Below are positions 30,977 to 38,794 of a stretch of DNA of 38,794 nucleotides, piece by piece. Location of the stretch: positions 1-38,794 of the forward strand of contig CAIXFE010000111.1 of NCBI GenBank assembly GCA_903918675.1, given 5' to 3'. The DNA is from an uncultured bacterium. GTDB taxonomy: Bacteria > Patescibacteriota > Gracilibacteria > Absconditabacterales > Absconditicoccaceae. The translations under genes and the position numbers were made by a program. The stretch's first letter is position 1. Each line of letters starts with the position of its first letter. The notes beneath the pieces are model-generated. The model was not told where the DNA came from, searched no databases, and was given only the letters and a program-made list of their open reading frames with translations.

Positions 30977-31091
30977 TCCCGCCTCATCTCTAGGTTTGCT
31001 ACTGTCGATGAACGGGAATGGGTGTTTTTTTGTACCCTGATAATAGAGAAAAAGGAGAAAAAATCAAGAGACTTTTTATTTCATATCAGGG
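30977..31091 (+). promoter_or_regulatory. Structured leader of the primase-helicase gene
   Basis: TCCCG-CC-TCATC (30977-30988) pairs with GATGA-A-CGGGA (31007-31017), with T7 seven nt later (31025-31031). CCCTGATA (31035-31042) pairs with TATCAGGG (31084-31091), enclosing the only purine-rich AAAAAGGAGAAAAAA sequence just before the start codon. It looks like an attenuator or translational control region of a replication gene. Confidence 0.4.
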
Positions 31092-31098
31092 ATTTATT

Positions 31099-33378
31099 AT
31101 GGAAAAATTTTCATTATTACCAAAGAATTGACCTCAGATAGCTGAGGAGCTTACGCAATTCATAAATCAATATCCAAACTTCAATGAATGCACAATTCAA
31201 ACATTCACTGATAAAAAGTTAAAAAAAGATAAGGAGCTTGATCCACTAGCAAAGAAACTTTATCCGTACGATGAAGCTAAATGCAGGAAGCTTAATGAAC
31301 AGTGAGCTGGCATATATTTTTCTGTCAATTCTATGAAACTAGGTAAGAGGACTAAAAAGGATGTGACATGAATTAATGCACGAATCGCAGAAATAGATGG
31401 GATGTCGAAAGACAATCAGATGGATATGATCAATGCTTTGCCATTGAAACCATCGATGATAGTTTGATCAAAAGTATCTTTCCATCTCTATCGATTTAGC
31501 AAAGATGGGACTATAGAAAACCGGGCACCTATCTGTATGAATATTTGTAATAGAATATGATGAGACAAAAAGGTAGCCAAAGACATCGCTAGAGTTCTCA
31601 GGATCCCATGATACTGGCATTGTAAAGATCCCCAGGACAAATTTTTAGTGACATTGAAATATATAAATCCAACTCTTATATATACCGAACAAGAAATGTT
31701 AGAGGCATTTCCATGTACAGATACTATTGGGAAATGAATTACTATAACTTCAGTTGAGCCACGCGGTTCTTATGATCCCAAAAAACATGGTATCCGGGGT
31801 GCATTGGCTATGTTGAACAACAAAGAAATGTTATCCAAGATAAGTTGAACTCCATTAGTTGATAATGAGAAAATAGAATTTGTCCCCAATACCAATGGCA
31901 CAGAGCAAATCTGGTGCAATGGTACAAGTACCAGCTGTCGGATAGACAAGTCAGGAATGATCTGATGATGACCTCAGACATGGATCTGACGATGCCTGTA
32001 TTACAGCAAGAAGAAGTGACTAACTGACCAGAATGCCAAAAGGATCTTCATAGAGCAGATAAAAAAGAAATATAAATCCATATTACCTAAAGAATATAAG
32101 GAGCGATGTTCATCATTAGCATCAGAAAAAATTAACTATTTATGATTTGTTAAAATCATAAGCCAAGAAGAATTTCTGAGATTTTGTAAATGATGATTCT
32201 ACAAATACAACATTGTCGAAGGCATACGGGAAATGCTATCCCTAGAAGAATTGAGGTCGATAGTGAAGATATATCTAGAAAACCAGAAGCCGGAATTTGT
32301 AAGAAGCAAGAACATAGAAGAAATAATAAGTTTACTGCAACAGGAGGCTTATGACAAAGAGCTTGCAGATCGTTTATTATTACCATCAGAAAATGAGATA
32401 TGCTTGAAGGATGGTATTCTAAATATAGATAGTATGCAAATAAGACCCTATTCTCCGCAAGACTACAAATTCATTAAGCTACCCTACTCCTCCGAACTGA
32501 TGGCAAATACACAAAAACCTACTTGGTTATTGAAAGTATTGAATGAAGTTTGTTCACATTATGCTAATCCTGAACGCATCATTGATGTAATACAGGAATT
32601 CTTCTGATATTGTTTGTTATCCACAACAACATTCCACAAAGCCTTAATGTTATATGGGGACTGATGATCGTCAAAATCAATTGTGGGAGATGTATTAGCT
32701 AGTTTAGTGGGAGAAAAACTGACAACCAATGTATCATTTGCAGAGTTGAAAGAGATAAAACAAAGAACACTACTACAACATAAGTTGGTGATGGTCAGTC
32801 ATGAGATGGGACACAACGTACAGCTCGACGGAGAATATGCAAAGAGGATAATCGCAGGAGAATCAATCACAGGCTATTACTTGTATAAAGATACGTTTGA
32901 ATTCAAGCCATGTTGTAAGGTATTAATGGCTACTAACAATCTCCCTTTTGTAAAGTCTATTGATAACTCGATGAGGAGACGCATAATTTTGATAATCTTC
33001 AAAAGAGAAAAGTGATCTAAAGACGATCCTAAACTTTTTGAGAAAATAAAATCAGAGCTAGATTTAGTTTTTTCATGGGCCTTTCAGGGTTTGTTGCGCC
33101 TACTGGCTAGATGAGAATTTGATCTCCCCGCCGAAATTACAAAAGACGTAGCCAGTATGATTATCGGGCAATTGGACAAACTTGTGGGTCAACTTAAGGC
33201 AGACTATAAAAAGGGAGAAAAAATACCTAACGCTGCAATAGATGAAATTTTGTCAAAAATTTCAGTTGGCGATAAAGTTAAACAAATTTCATGTAAGAAA
33301 AGGAAGTGTATATTATCACAACAGGGATTTGAATATTTTCAAAACGGAAAAACAAGATGATACATAGCGCCGCCATAA
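31099..33378 (+). CDS. P4-type primase-helicase (AEP-like primase fused to D5/SF3 helicase)
   Basis: The 759-residue protein carries an N-terminal primase-like part: GAGIYFSVN near 70, ARIAEIDGM near 96 (acidic catalytic residues), PSMIVGSKVSFHLYRF near 120-135 (His of the SxH motif) and VLRIPGYWHCKDP near 170. The C-terminal part is an SF3 helicase of the D5/P4 kind: LYGDGGSSKS near 520 (Walker A, Ser where Gly usually precedes Lys), LLQHKLVMVSHEMG (Walker B-like), and KVLMATNNLPFVKSIDNSMRRRI near 610 (sensor 1/Arg finger). Such proteins start and unwind replication of satellites and plasmids. About 20 UGA glycines occur. Confidence 0.85.
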
Positions 33379-33388
33379 AATATCATCT

Positions 33389-33441
33389 GTCATAGTGTAA
33401 TTGCAAGATCACAGTTATTAACTATGTAATTACACTATGAC
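33389..33441. repeat. 14-bp perfect inverted repeat after the primase-helicase gene
   Basis: GTCATAGTGTAATT (33389-33402) and AATTACACTATGAC (33428-33441) are exact complements with a 25-nt spacer; related AGTGTAATTGTGTC lies at 33497. It may be a terminator-like hairpin, an operator or a replication iteron. Confidence 0.6.
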
Positions 33442-33549
33442 ACTTATTTTATATTTAGAACAGAAAAAAATAAAAAAAGGAGAAGAATGAAAAAAAAGTG
33501 TAATTGTGTCAGACGTGTCGTCGTCTTTTTATTCTCTATATATAGAACT

Positions 33550-33906
33550 ATGGCAAGAATATCTCGTTATTTAGGTCAACCACTACCTGGAACAAAATGT
33601 GGATTATTCGGTCTCCCAAAAATACAGGATTATGATGACCTTATTTGAGAAGGGTGACGCAAATCCTGTCTCATAACATGAAAAAACAAACCCAGAAAAT
33701 GAGGGTTCTATAATGATAATGCCTGAGGATATGTCATATCAACAGAGGCTGTCATAAATAAAGAAGTAGCTGAATGATATGAACATCTCTGACGAACATT
33801 CAGAGATGCAATGAGTGATGCAGAAATGACTAAAGATGAAATAGAAAAGGAGAAAAAATGGATATTAGAGAATATCAAGCGTGGAATGGATAAAAAAATC
33901 AAATAG
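33550..33906 (+). CDS. Small hypothetical protein, element gene
   Basis: The 118-residue protein begins MARISRYLGQPLPGTKCGLFG, is Gly/Lys-rich with about a dozen UGA glycines, and ends in a helical charged tail (DEIEKEKKWILENIKRGMDKKIK). No domain was recognised. An in-frame ATG at 33487, preceded by AGGAGAAGA, would give 139 residues with a hydrophobic N-terminal addition. Since most genes here lack Shine-Dalgarno sites, the inner start was chosen, without certainty. It may be an excision or copy-control factor, but nothing in the sequence shows this. Confidence 0.55.
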
Positions 33907-33927
33907 TTTTATAAATCTATAATTCTC

Positions 33928-34248
33928 ATGTCACAAGATATAGCTCTACGACAGCTTCCTGGCACGAACCAAATCAGAATGAGTTTTAAACTGATTGGAA
34001 ATTTTGTCGTAGTATCTATTTCTTTTCAATCTAAAATTAAAAACTTAGTAGCTCTGAATAAAACGAATCATTCTATCGACATCACGACCTATAGACGTGG
34101 TGGCGTCATGCAAAATGTTATACGCGTGGAAATGAAGATCCCAATCTCGGCCACGCTTTTAATGAAAAAACTTGATTTTCGTTTCCCCAAACGAAGGCAA
34201 TGTAACCACCTCTTGCCATGATCGTCGAAGAAGCTAGAAAAATTATAG
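33928..34248 (+). CDS. Small basic hypothetical protein
   Basis: The 106-residue protein is MSQDIALRQLPG... with a beta-like middle (FKLIGNFVVVSISFQSKIKN) and a strongly basic C-terminus (LDFRFPKRRQ... GSSKKLEKL), compatible with nucleic-acid binding. One UGA (34219-34221) is read as Gly near the end. It overlaps the next gene by 31 nt. No family was recognised. Confidence 0.55.
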
Positions 34249-34394
34249 GGCCCTTATACAATGAGGTCCCTGATGAGCTAATTCAGAATATGATAGATCT
34301 TTTTAGACTCTATTCATCACTTGCAATATCTCAACACATTATACAGAAAAAGAAGCGCATAAAAGATAGTTCTAAACTAACAAAACTACCATAA
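34218..34394 (+). CDS. Small helical hypothetical protein
   Basis: The 58-residue protein MIVEEARKIIGPLYNEVPDEL... is helical and ends in a Lys-rich tail (IIQKKKRIKDSSKLTKL). It contains no UGA. It overlaps the 33928 gene in another frame and lies upstream of the recombinase. The size fits a recombination directionality factor or antitoxin, but there is no direct support. Confidence 0.45.
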   Translation: MIVEEARKIIGPLYNEVPDELIQNMIDLFRLYSSLAISQHIIQKKKRIKDSSKLTKLP

Positions 34395-34411
34395 AAATCT
34401 CCATTTTATGC

Positions 34412-34459
34412 TTGATTTTCTTGATCAAAAATGTATACTATTCCCGTATAGAAATACGG
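34412..34459 (+). promoter_or_regulatory. Predicted recombinase promoter with adjacent inverted repeat
   Basis: TTGATT (34412-34417), a 16-nt spacer and TATACT (34434-34439). CCGTAT (34444-34449) pairs with ATACGG (34454-34459) at the likely transcription start, a possible operator. The recombinase ATG follows at 34505. Confidence 0.5.
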
Positions 34460-34504
34460 CTTATTAACTGCGATATCATCATTTATTTTTTACATTCTTA
34501 GACT

Positions 34505-36187
34505 ATGTCTCGTTATAGAAAAAATAACCCTTTGATGGCGTTTGATACATCCCTCGCTAAGATGGCGGAGCAAAAAATAGAAATAGAGAAACCCGTTATT
34601 CCAATTGCGATTTCCTATGCAAGAGTGAGTTCGGATGGACAAGATGTTGACTCACAGCTACAGGCTTCTGAAACATGGTGTAAGAAAGAAAATGTAAAAA
34701 TTGTAGCACAGTTTACGGATGATGGTATAAGTTGAACTATTTTGGATCGTAAATGATTACAAGATGCAATACATTTTCTCGAAAAAGAGAATAGGAAATA
34801 TACAAAAATTACTCACTTCTTATGCAGTGAATTTTCTCGTATCGCACGCCCAGACGAAAGCCGTGACGGAATGGAAATAGTCGCTAGAATAGAAGCAACA
34901 TGAGCAAAGATTGTAACGACGCTGGAATATCGCGATACTTCTACAGATGAGGGAAAATTAATGGATGACATTAAATTCTCTTTAGCTAGATATGAAAGAA
35001 AAAAGATTTTGAAGAGATGTAAAAATGGTATGGTCTCCCTCGCCCTGCATGGGTGATGGGCTTTTGGTCGCGTCCCTCTAGGGTATTGGAAAACTGGTGT
35101 AAAAAAGAATGTTCTTATTCATATAGATAAAGAGAGAGCAGAAATAATATCCAAAGGATTGGAATTATTTGCTAATAATGTCCTTATCTCTAAGGCCGAT
35201 TTGTTAAATTTTTTCAAATGACATAGTTTGACTACCAATGAAAAAGCATATAGATGAAGACTTTGGATGTCTTTTATAGAAAAGACTTTTATCTTGCATA
35301 GATTATTCTTCTACGCCGGATATGTTCTTTATCCAGATCGATGAATAAATGAACCTATCAAAGGGCAATGGACATGAATTATTTCTTTAGATGTTGTGCA
35401 TAAAATCATTAAGAAACTCCAAGGCGATAGTCTTTTGAAAAGAACCCCACGCAATACAGAAAGGAGCGTAGAATTCCCTTTGAGATGAATAGTTGTCTGT
35501 CCATGTTGTGGTAGGAAACTGACCTCTTGGTATTCTAGATCACATACGGGCAAGCGTTTTGCATACTATGGCTGTTCAAATAAATACTGTCAAGAAAGAT
35601 CTAATATACCTAAAGCTATACTGGAGGATGGGTTTATAGAATTATTGGATAAGTATAAAATCCCAAAGCATTTTATCTCTATGCAAGATGGTATCTTTCA
35701 GGAAGAATGGGATAAGGCCAAATCTTTTGAATCTTCTCAGAAAGATAGTAGGAGGGGAGAAAAAGTTCAACTTGAAAACAAGATGAAATCCATAGAGCAA
35801 TCAATGCTAAGGACGAAAGTACCAGCATTATATGAGAAACTAGAACAGGATTGGTTAGAGGCGAATGGAGAAAAGCGTCTTATAGAGGAAGAACTTAAGG
35901 ACTCTTTACTCCCTGACGGAGACTTTTTAGACCTATCAAAAAAGACGAGGTGGTTGGTTGTTGAGCCTTTGACCTTCTGGAATTCAAGCAATGCTGAAAT
36001 CAGACAGTTATTGATTATGGTTCGGTTCTGAGGCGATTTAAAATTTCAAAAAAAGTCAGGTTACCGAACCCCGGATTCCTGACTTCTTAACTACATTCCT
36101 AGAATATTTTGAATCACTAATGCCGTTTTGTACCCAGAGGGGGACTTGAACCCCCACGTCCTTACAGACACCAGATTTTGAGTCTAG
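34505..36187 (+). CDS. Large serine recombinase (integrase) of the element, 3' end altered by integration
   Basis: The 560-residue frame has the resolvase/invertase domain with SYARVSSDGQDVDSQ (catalytic Ser42), FTDDGISGTILDRKGLQ (Gly of SG is UGA) and FSRIARPDESRDG; a recombinase domain (GWAFGRVPLGYWK); a Cys ribbon (VCPCCGRKLTSWYS...YYGCSNKYC, about 334-365); a coiled-coil region; and a FGGDLKFQKKSGYRTPDSG C-terminus. It cuts and rejoins DNA through a 5'-phosphoserine link. The last 19 codons lie in the tRNA-Leu sequence (antisense), from TACCCAGAGGGG on. In the excised circle the frame would instead run into 19489-19632. Confidence 0.9.
36131..36142 (+). repeat. attR: 12-nt direct repeat within tRNA-Leu
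   Basis: TACCCAGAGGGG, identical to 19477-19488. It is the right boundary of the element and restores an intact tRNA-Leu 3' end. Confidence 0.75.
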
Positions 36188-36214
36188 CATGTCTACCAAT
36201 TCCATCATCTGGGC
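36131..36214 (-). tRNA. tRNA-Leu (anticodon CAA)
   Basis: The minus strand folds as a class II tRNA: acceptor GCCCAGA/TCTGGGT (one G-U), D arm with ATGGAATTGGTAGACATG, anticodon stem CTAGA/TCTGG with loop CTCAAAA (anticodon bases 36178-36180), a variable arm (GTCTGTAAGGAC region), T arm GGGGGTTCAAGTCCCCC, and discriminator A at 36131. CCA is not encoded. Its last 12 bases form the attachment core. Confidence 0.92.
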
Positions 36215-36349
36215 AATTACAGGTATAGATATATAACAAAAAAATGTCTATCGACAAAGACATATCTACATAAAAGGAATTTAAATTCAACTAATTTTAC
36301 AATTTTAAGAAAAATAGGGAATCTCCAAAAAACCTCAATATATTTTTTC

Positions 36350-36377
36350 TTGTTTTCCTCACCATCTTTGTTACACT
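36350..36377 (+). promoter_or_regulatory. Predicted promoter of the methyltransferase gene
   Basis: TTGTTT (36350-36355), a 16-nt spacer and TACACT (36372-36377), 41 nt upstream of the ATG. The rest of 36215-36418 is AT-rich, with no other feature noted. Confidence 0.45.
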
Positions 36378-36418
36378 AATTTCTCACTCTACATATCTTA
36401 ATCCTTAAATCACTGCAC

Positions 36419-37150
36419 ATGAAAGATGGAGGTCGAAATGCATTTGCGAAGCAGTATCATGAATTAGTGGGCCAACAGGGTGACCTCGATATGAACAGCA
36501 TCATCAACCCAGAAATTTTTCGCTTACTCGGGGATTGTAGAGGAAAGAGAATATTGGGTCTCGGATGCGGGAATGGCTACTTCTCTTTCTTGCTCGAAAA
36601 AAAATGAGCAAAAGTGATAGGAATTGATATCTCATCCAAACTCATTTCATTCGCCAGAGAGACAGCAAAAAATATGAAGTCTAAGACAGAATTTCTGATC
36701 TCCGACGCGTCCAGCTTAAAAATTTTGAAAGGACAGACATTCGACAGTATCGTCTCCAACATGGCTTTCATGGATATCGAAGACATAGAGAAGACCATCA
36801 AAGAATGTGCGAAATATCTTGTAAAAAATGGCGTACTCGTATTCTCCATTTCCAATCCCATCTATGGGATATCAGAAAGAGTCTTCGACAAGGAGACAAA
36901 AAAATATTATCTCAAGACGGAGAAATATGGTTCAAACATCTCGATAAAAAATAAAAACTTTGGCACGATTTTTCATCATCGTCCCATCGGGTTCTATCTC
37001 GATGCATTGATCAAAAATGGATTTAATATCACGGCATACCAGGAGTTAAGTACACCCTATCATCAAGGAGAAATCATGAAAGACAAAGCATTGATCTCCT
37101 ACAAAAAAGAATTTCCCTCATTCCTCATCATCGGAGCAAGGAAAGAATAA
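36419..37150 (+). CDS. SAM-dependent methyltransferase (class I, UbiE/small-molecule type)
   Basis: The 243-residue protein shows ILGLGCGNGYFSFLL near residue 41 (motif I, SAM loop), VIGIDISSKLISFAR (motif post-I Asp), FLISDASSLK (motif II region), FDSIVSNMAFMDIED, and LVKNGVLVFSISNPIYG (motif III). The acceptor region (FHHRPIGFYLDALIKNGFNI) is like those of cytoplasmic small-molecule methylases; the substrate is unknown. One UGA at 36605-36607 joins the two pieces at Gly. It lies between tRNA-Leu and the 14-bp repeat array. Confidence 0.85.
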
Positions 37151-37156
37151 AGAAAT

Positions 37157-37251
37157 ATTCCTCACGAAGTATTCCTCGCAAAGTATTCCTCGCAAAGCAT
37201 TCCTCGAGAAGCCTTCCTCATGCAATATTCCTCACGTAGTATTCCCCAATC
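37157..37251. repeat. Imperfect tandem array of a 14-bp unit (six units plus a part)
   Basis: The units ATTCCTCACGAAGT, ATTCCTCGCAAAGT, ATTCCTCGCAAAGC, ATTCCTCGAGAAGC, CTTCCTCATGCAAT and ATTCCTCACGTAGT follow without gaps, then ATTCCCCAATC. They fill the gap between the methyltransferase stop and the murC start. The array differs too much from unit to unit, and has no spacers, for a CRISPR. Confidence 0.85.
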
Positions 37252-37276
37252 TTTAATAAATCCCCCCATATCGAAA

Positions 37277-38701
37277 ATGAACAATATTGTGTTAATATGA
37301 GCCTGATGAACTTGAATGTCTGGAGTCGCATGACTACTCCATGATTTATGATATACCAATATTATCGCCATCGATGCTGTAGAAAGCGAGCTGACAAGAA
37401 GATTAGAAGCCAAAGGTATGAAAGTCCTTCGCCATGGAAAATATAAGATCCAATGGGGAGATGTCGTCATCTATTCTGAAGCGGTCGTAGACTGTGAAGA
37501 AGTGCTCCAGGCCAAAGCCGTCATGAAAGCCAAACAACAACCTATGATCATTTTGACTTATTTTCAATTCTTGGGAGAGATTTCTAAGTATTTTATCTCT
37601 GCGTGATTTGCAGGGACCAACGGGAAAAGTTCTACTACCGCTCTCGCCATTGCGACCGCCAAGAAAGTCCTGCCAAATCTTTGATTAGGAATTTTGGGAG
37701 CTCTCGTGCCGGATTTGGACAACAAAAGTTATTTCATCAACCCAAAGCATAAAAAGGAGATCAAGACAATCTTCGACTTTATGTTCAATAAAAAAAGATC
37801 GCATGAGTTACAACACGATGCCTATCAGCTTATCAAAAAATACTATTTCTTCGTAGAGGCTTGCGAATATAGGAGACAATTTCTGAGTCTAGACCTAGAT
37901 TATGCCATCATCACCAGTTTAGAGCTTGATCACACAGATTATTATAAGGATATGAAAGATTACAGGCTTGCTTTTCAACAGTTGGTAAACAAAACTAAGC
38001 AGAGAGTCCTGATCCCCGAAGGACTTCCTAATATTGAGGGTTGAAAGGTGGAAAGGTTGAAAGGTGGAAAGGTTAAACAAATTCAGATAAAGAAGATCGA
38101 TTTCAAGTATATTCGATGAAAACATAATGATATCAATGGTTCTCTGGTTTTGGCCTTACTAAAAACATTGGACAAAGACCATCGTTCCAAACCCCTATCG
38201 TTCTATCGTTCTAAAATTCTATCGTTCCACGGCCTATGGAGAAGAATGGAGCTCATGGGGGAAAATAAAAATTGAGCTAAAATTTTCAGCGACTATGGTC
38301 ACATGGCATCGTCTATCACGTTGGGATATCAAGCATTGAAAGAGAAATTTCCTAAGCAGAAAATCCATGTCATTTTCCAACCACATCAGATCAATAGAAT
38401 CGTCTCATGACGAGATGATTTTATCCAGAGCATGAAAGGCTACGATGAGGTGGTAATTTACGACATTTACGCAGCGAGAGAAAATCTCCAAGAGTTGATC
38501 AAAAAGAAGAAAGAACTGAAGCATATTCAGACGCTGAAAGAATTGGGCGATAACTTCGCTCAAGCTTGCTGAGGAATATATATCGATGATCCAAAAAAAA
38601 TTATAGAAAAGATTAATGAAGCCAAGAAGTGAGAAATCATAGTCATCTACTCTGCAGGAGATATAGACTTTCTTATCAGAAAGAATTTACAAATATTCTA
38701 A
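37277..38701 (+). CDS. murC: UDP-N-acetylmuramate-L-alanine ligase family (MurC-like)
   Basis: The 474-residue protein has the N-terminal Rossmann loop MNNIVLIGAGGTGMSGVAGLL (four glycines here are UGA), the ATP P-loop GFAGTNGKSSTT near residue 110, ACEYRRQFLSLD (the E of the Mur ligase core), SLELDHTDYY, FHGLWRRMEL and IFSDYGHMASS (DxyahhP-like). It adds L-Ala to UDP-MurNAc in peptidoglycan synthesis. Repeats at 38039-38075 and about 38178-38229 add Lys/Arg-rich segments (GGKVERLKGGKVKQ) in the linker between domains. The last 93 nt of the window after its stop are AT-rich TTAAATTC-type repeats. Confidence 0.88.
38039..38075. repeat. Tandem 16-bp repeat inside murC
   Basis: GGTTGAAAGGTGGAAA occurs twice in a row (38039-38054, 38055-38070), followed by GGTTA. 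The unit is not a multiple of 3, so changes in copy number would shift the frame. It encodes a Gly/Lys-rich linker in the ligase. Confidence 0.75.
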
Positions 38702-38794
38702 TTTAGAATTTACAAAAAAAATTCAAAATTGTTAAATTCTAAAATTAAAAATTCCATATCCTGTATTTCAAAATTTATTATTACTTGCTCCCTA

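Noticed and set aside
37157-37251. CRISPR array
   Set aside because: 14-bp units are contiguous and diverged, without spacers.
37162-37470. Minus-strand frame across the 14-bp repeat array and the murC start
   Set aside because: Antisense shadow of murC; the repeated peptide arises from the repeat array.

Overview
The window reads as a chromosome fragment from a bacterium that translates UGA as glycine (genetic code 25), the code of Candidatus Gracilibacteria (BD1-5) and Absconditabacteria (SR1) in the Patescibacteria/CPR. With UGA as a stop almost every gene breaks into pieces. With UGA as Gly the pieces join into full-length proteins, and many UGA codons fall on glycines that are invariant in their families (NUDIX box, thrombospondin-3 DxDG turns, MurC nucleotide loop, Walker A of an ATPase, the SG motif of a serine recombinase). 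All coordinates below assume only TAA and TAG are stops.

Left chromosomal part, 1-19476. Genes 82-2643 form a compact + strand operon of small hydrolases (peptidase S51, SGNH hydrolase, EEP phosphatase/nuclease, NUDIX). A large secreted protein with thrombospondin type 3 and PKD domains follows. On the minus strand are a ferredoxin, two small membrane proteins and ribosomal proteins S16 and L33. Next is a tRNA neighbourhood with an intact tRNA-Met(CAU), a tRNA-Ser(GCU), two tandem 79-bp copies of a tRNA 3' end and a tRNA pseudogene full of palindromic inserts. Then come lineage-specific proteins (one pair probably split by a frameshift at an A9 tract), a surface-polysaccharide group (pyruvyl transferase, GT2 glycosyltransferase, Wzy/ligase), and a minus-strand group of Hsp20, a membrane protein, signal peptidase I and SSB.

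Integrated element, 19477-36142. About 16.65 kb lies between two direct copies of a 12-nt sequence that is the 3' end of a tRNA-Leu(CAA). It contains a zinc-ribbon/HTH transposase-like protein, a three-gene surface/membrane cargo operon (SLH-like, small membrane, SHOCT), an XRE regulator, a defence operon (hsdR, an AAA-DUF4435-like fusion, hsdM, hsdS, a HEPN protein), a P4-type primase-helicase, three small unknown genes and a large serine recombinase whose 3' end runs into the tRNA. Joining the two ends on paper gives a circle in which the recombinase frame stays open for 47 other codons and the zinc-ribbon gene comes right after it. attP therefore appears to lie inside the recombinase gene.

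Right chromosomal part, 36131-38794: tRNA-Leu, a SAM methyltransferase, an array of 14-bp imperfect repeats and a MurC-type ligase.

The most unusual items are the self-truncating recombinase/att arrangement; the defence operon pairing type I restriction with a PARIS-like ATPase fusion and a HEPN gene; a family of 19-nt palindromic mini-inserts (TTTA + 6-bp stem + 3-nt loop) found in the tRNA pseudogene and in an intergenic repeat; and a two-copy structured intergenic repeat with compensatory stem changes. All function calls come from reading motifs by eye; no database search was run.
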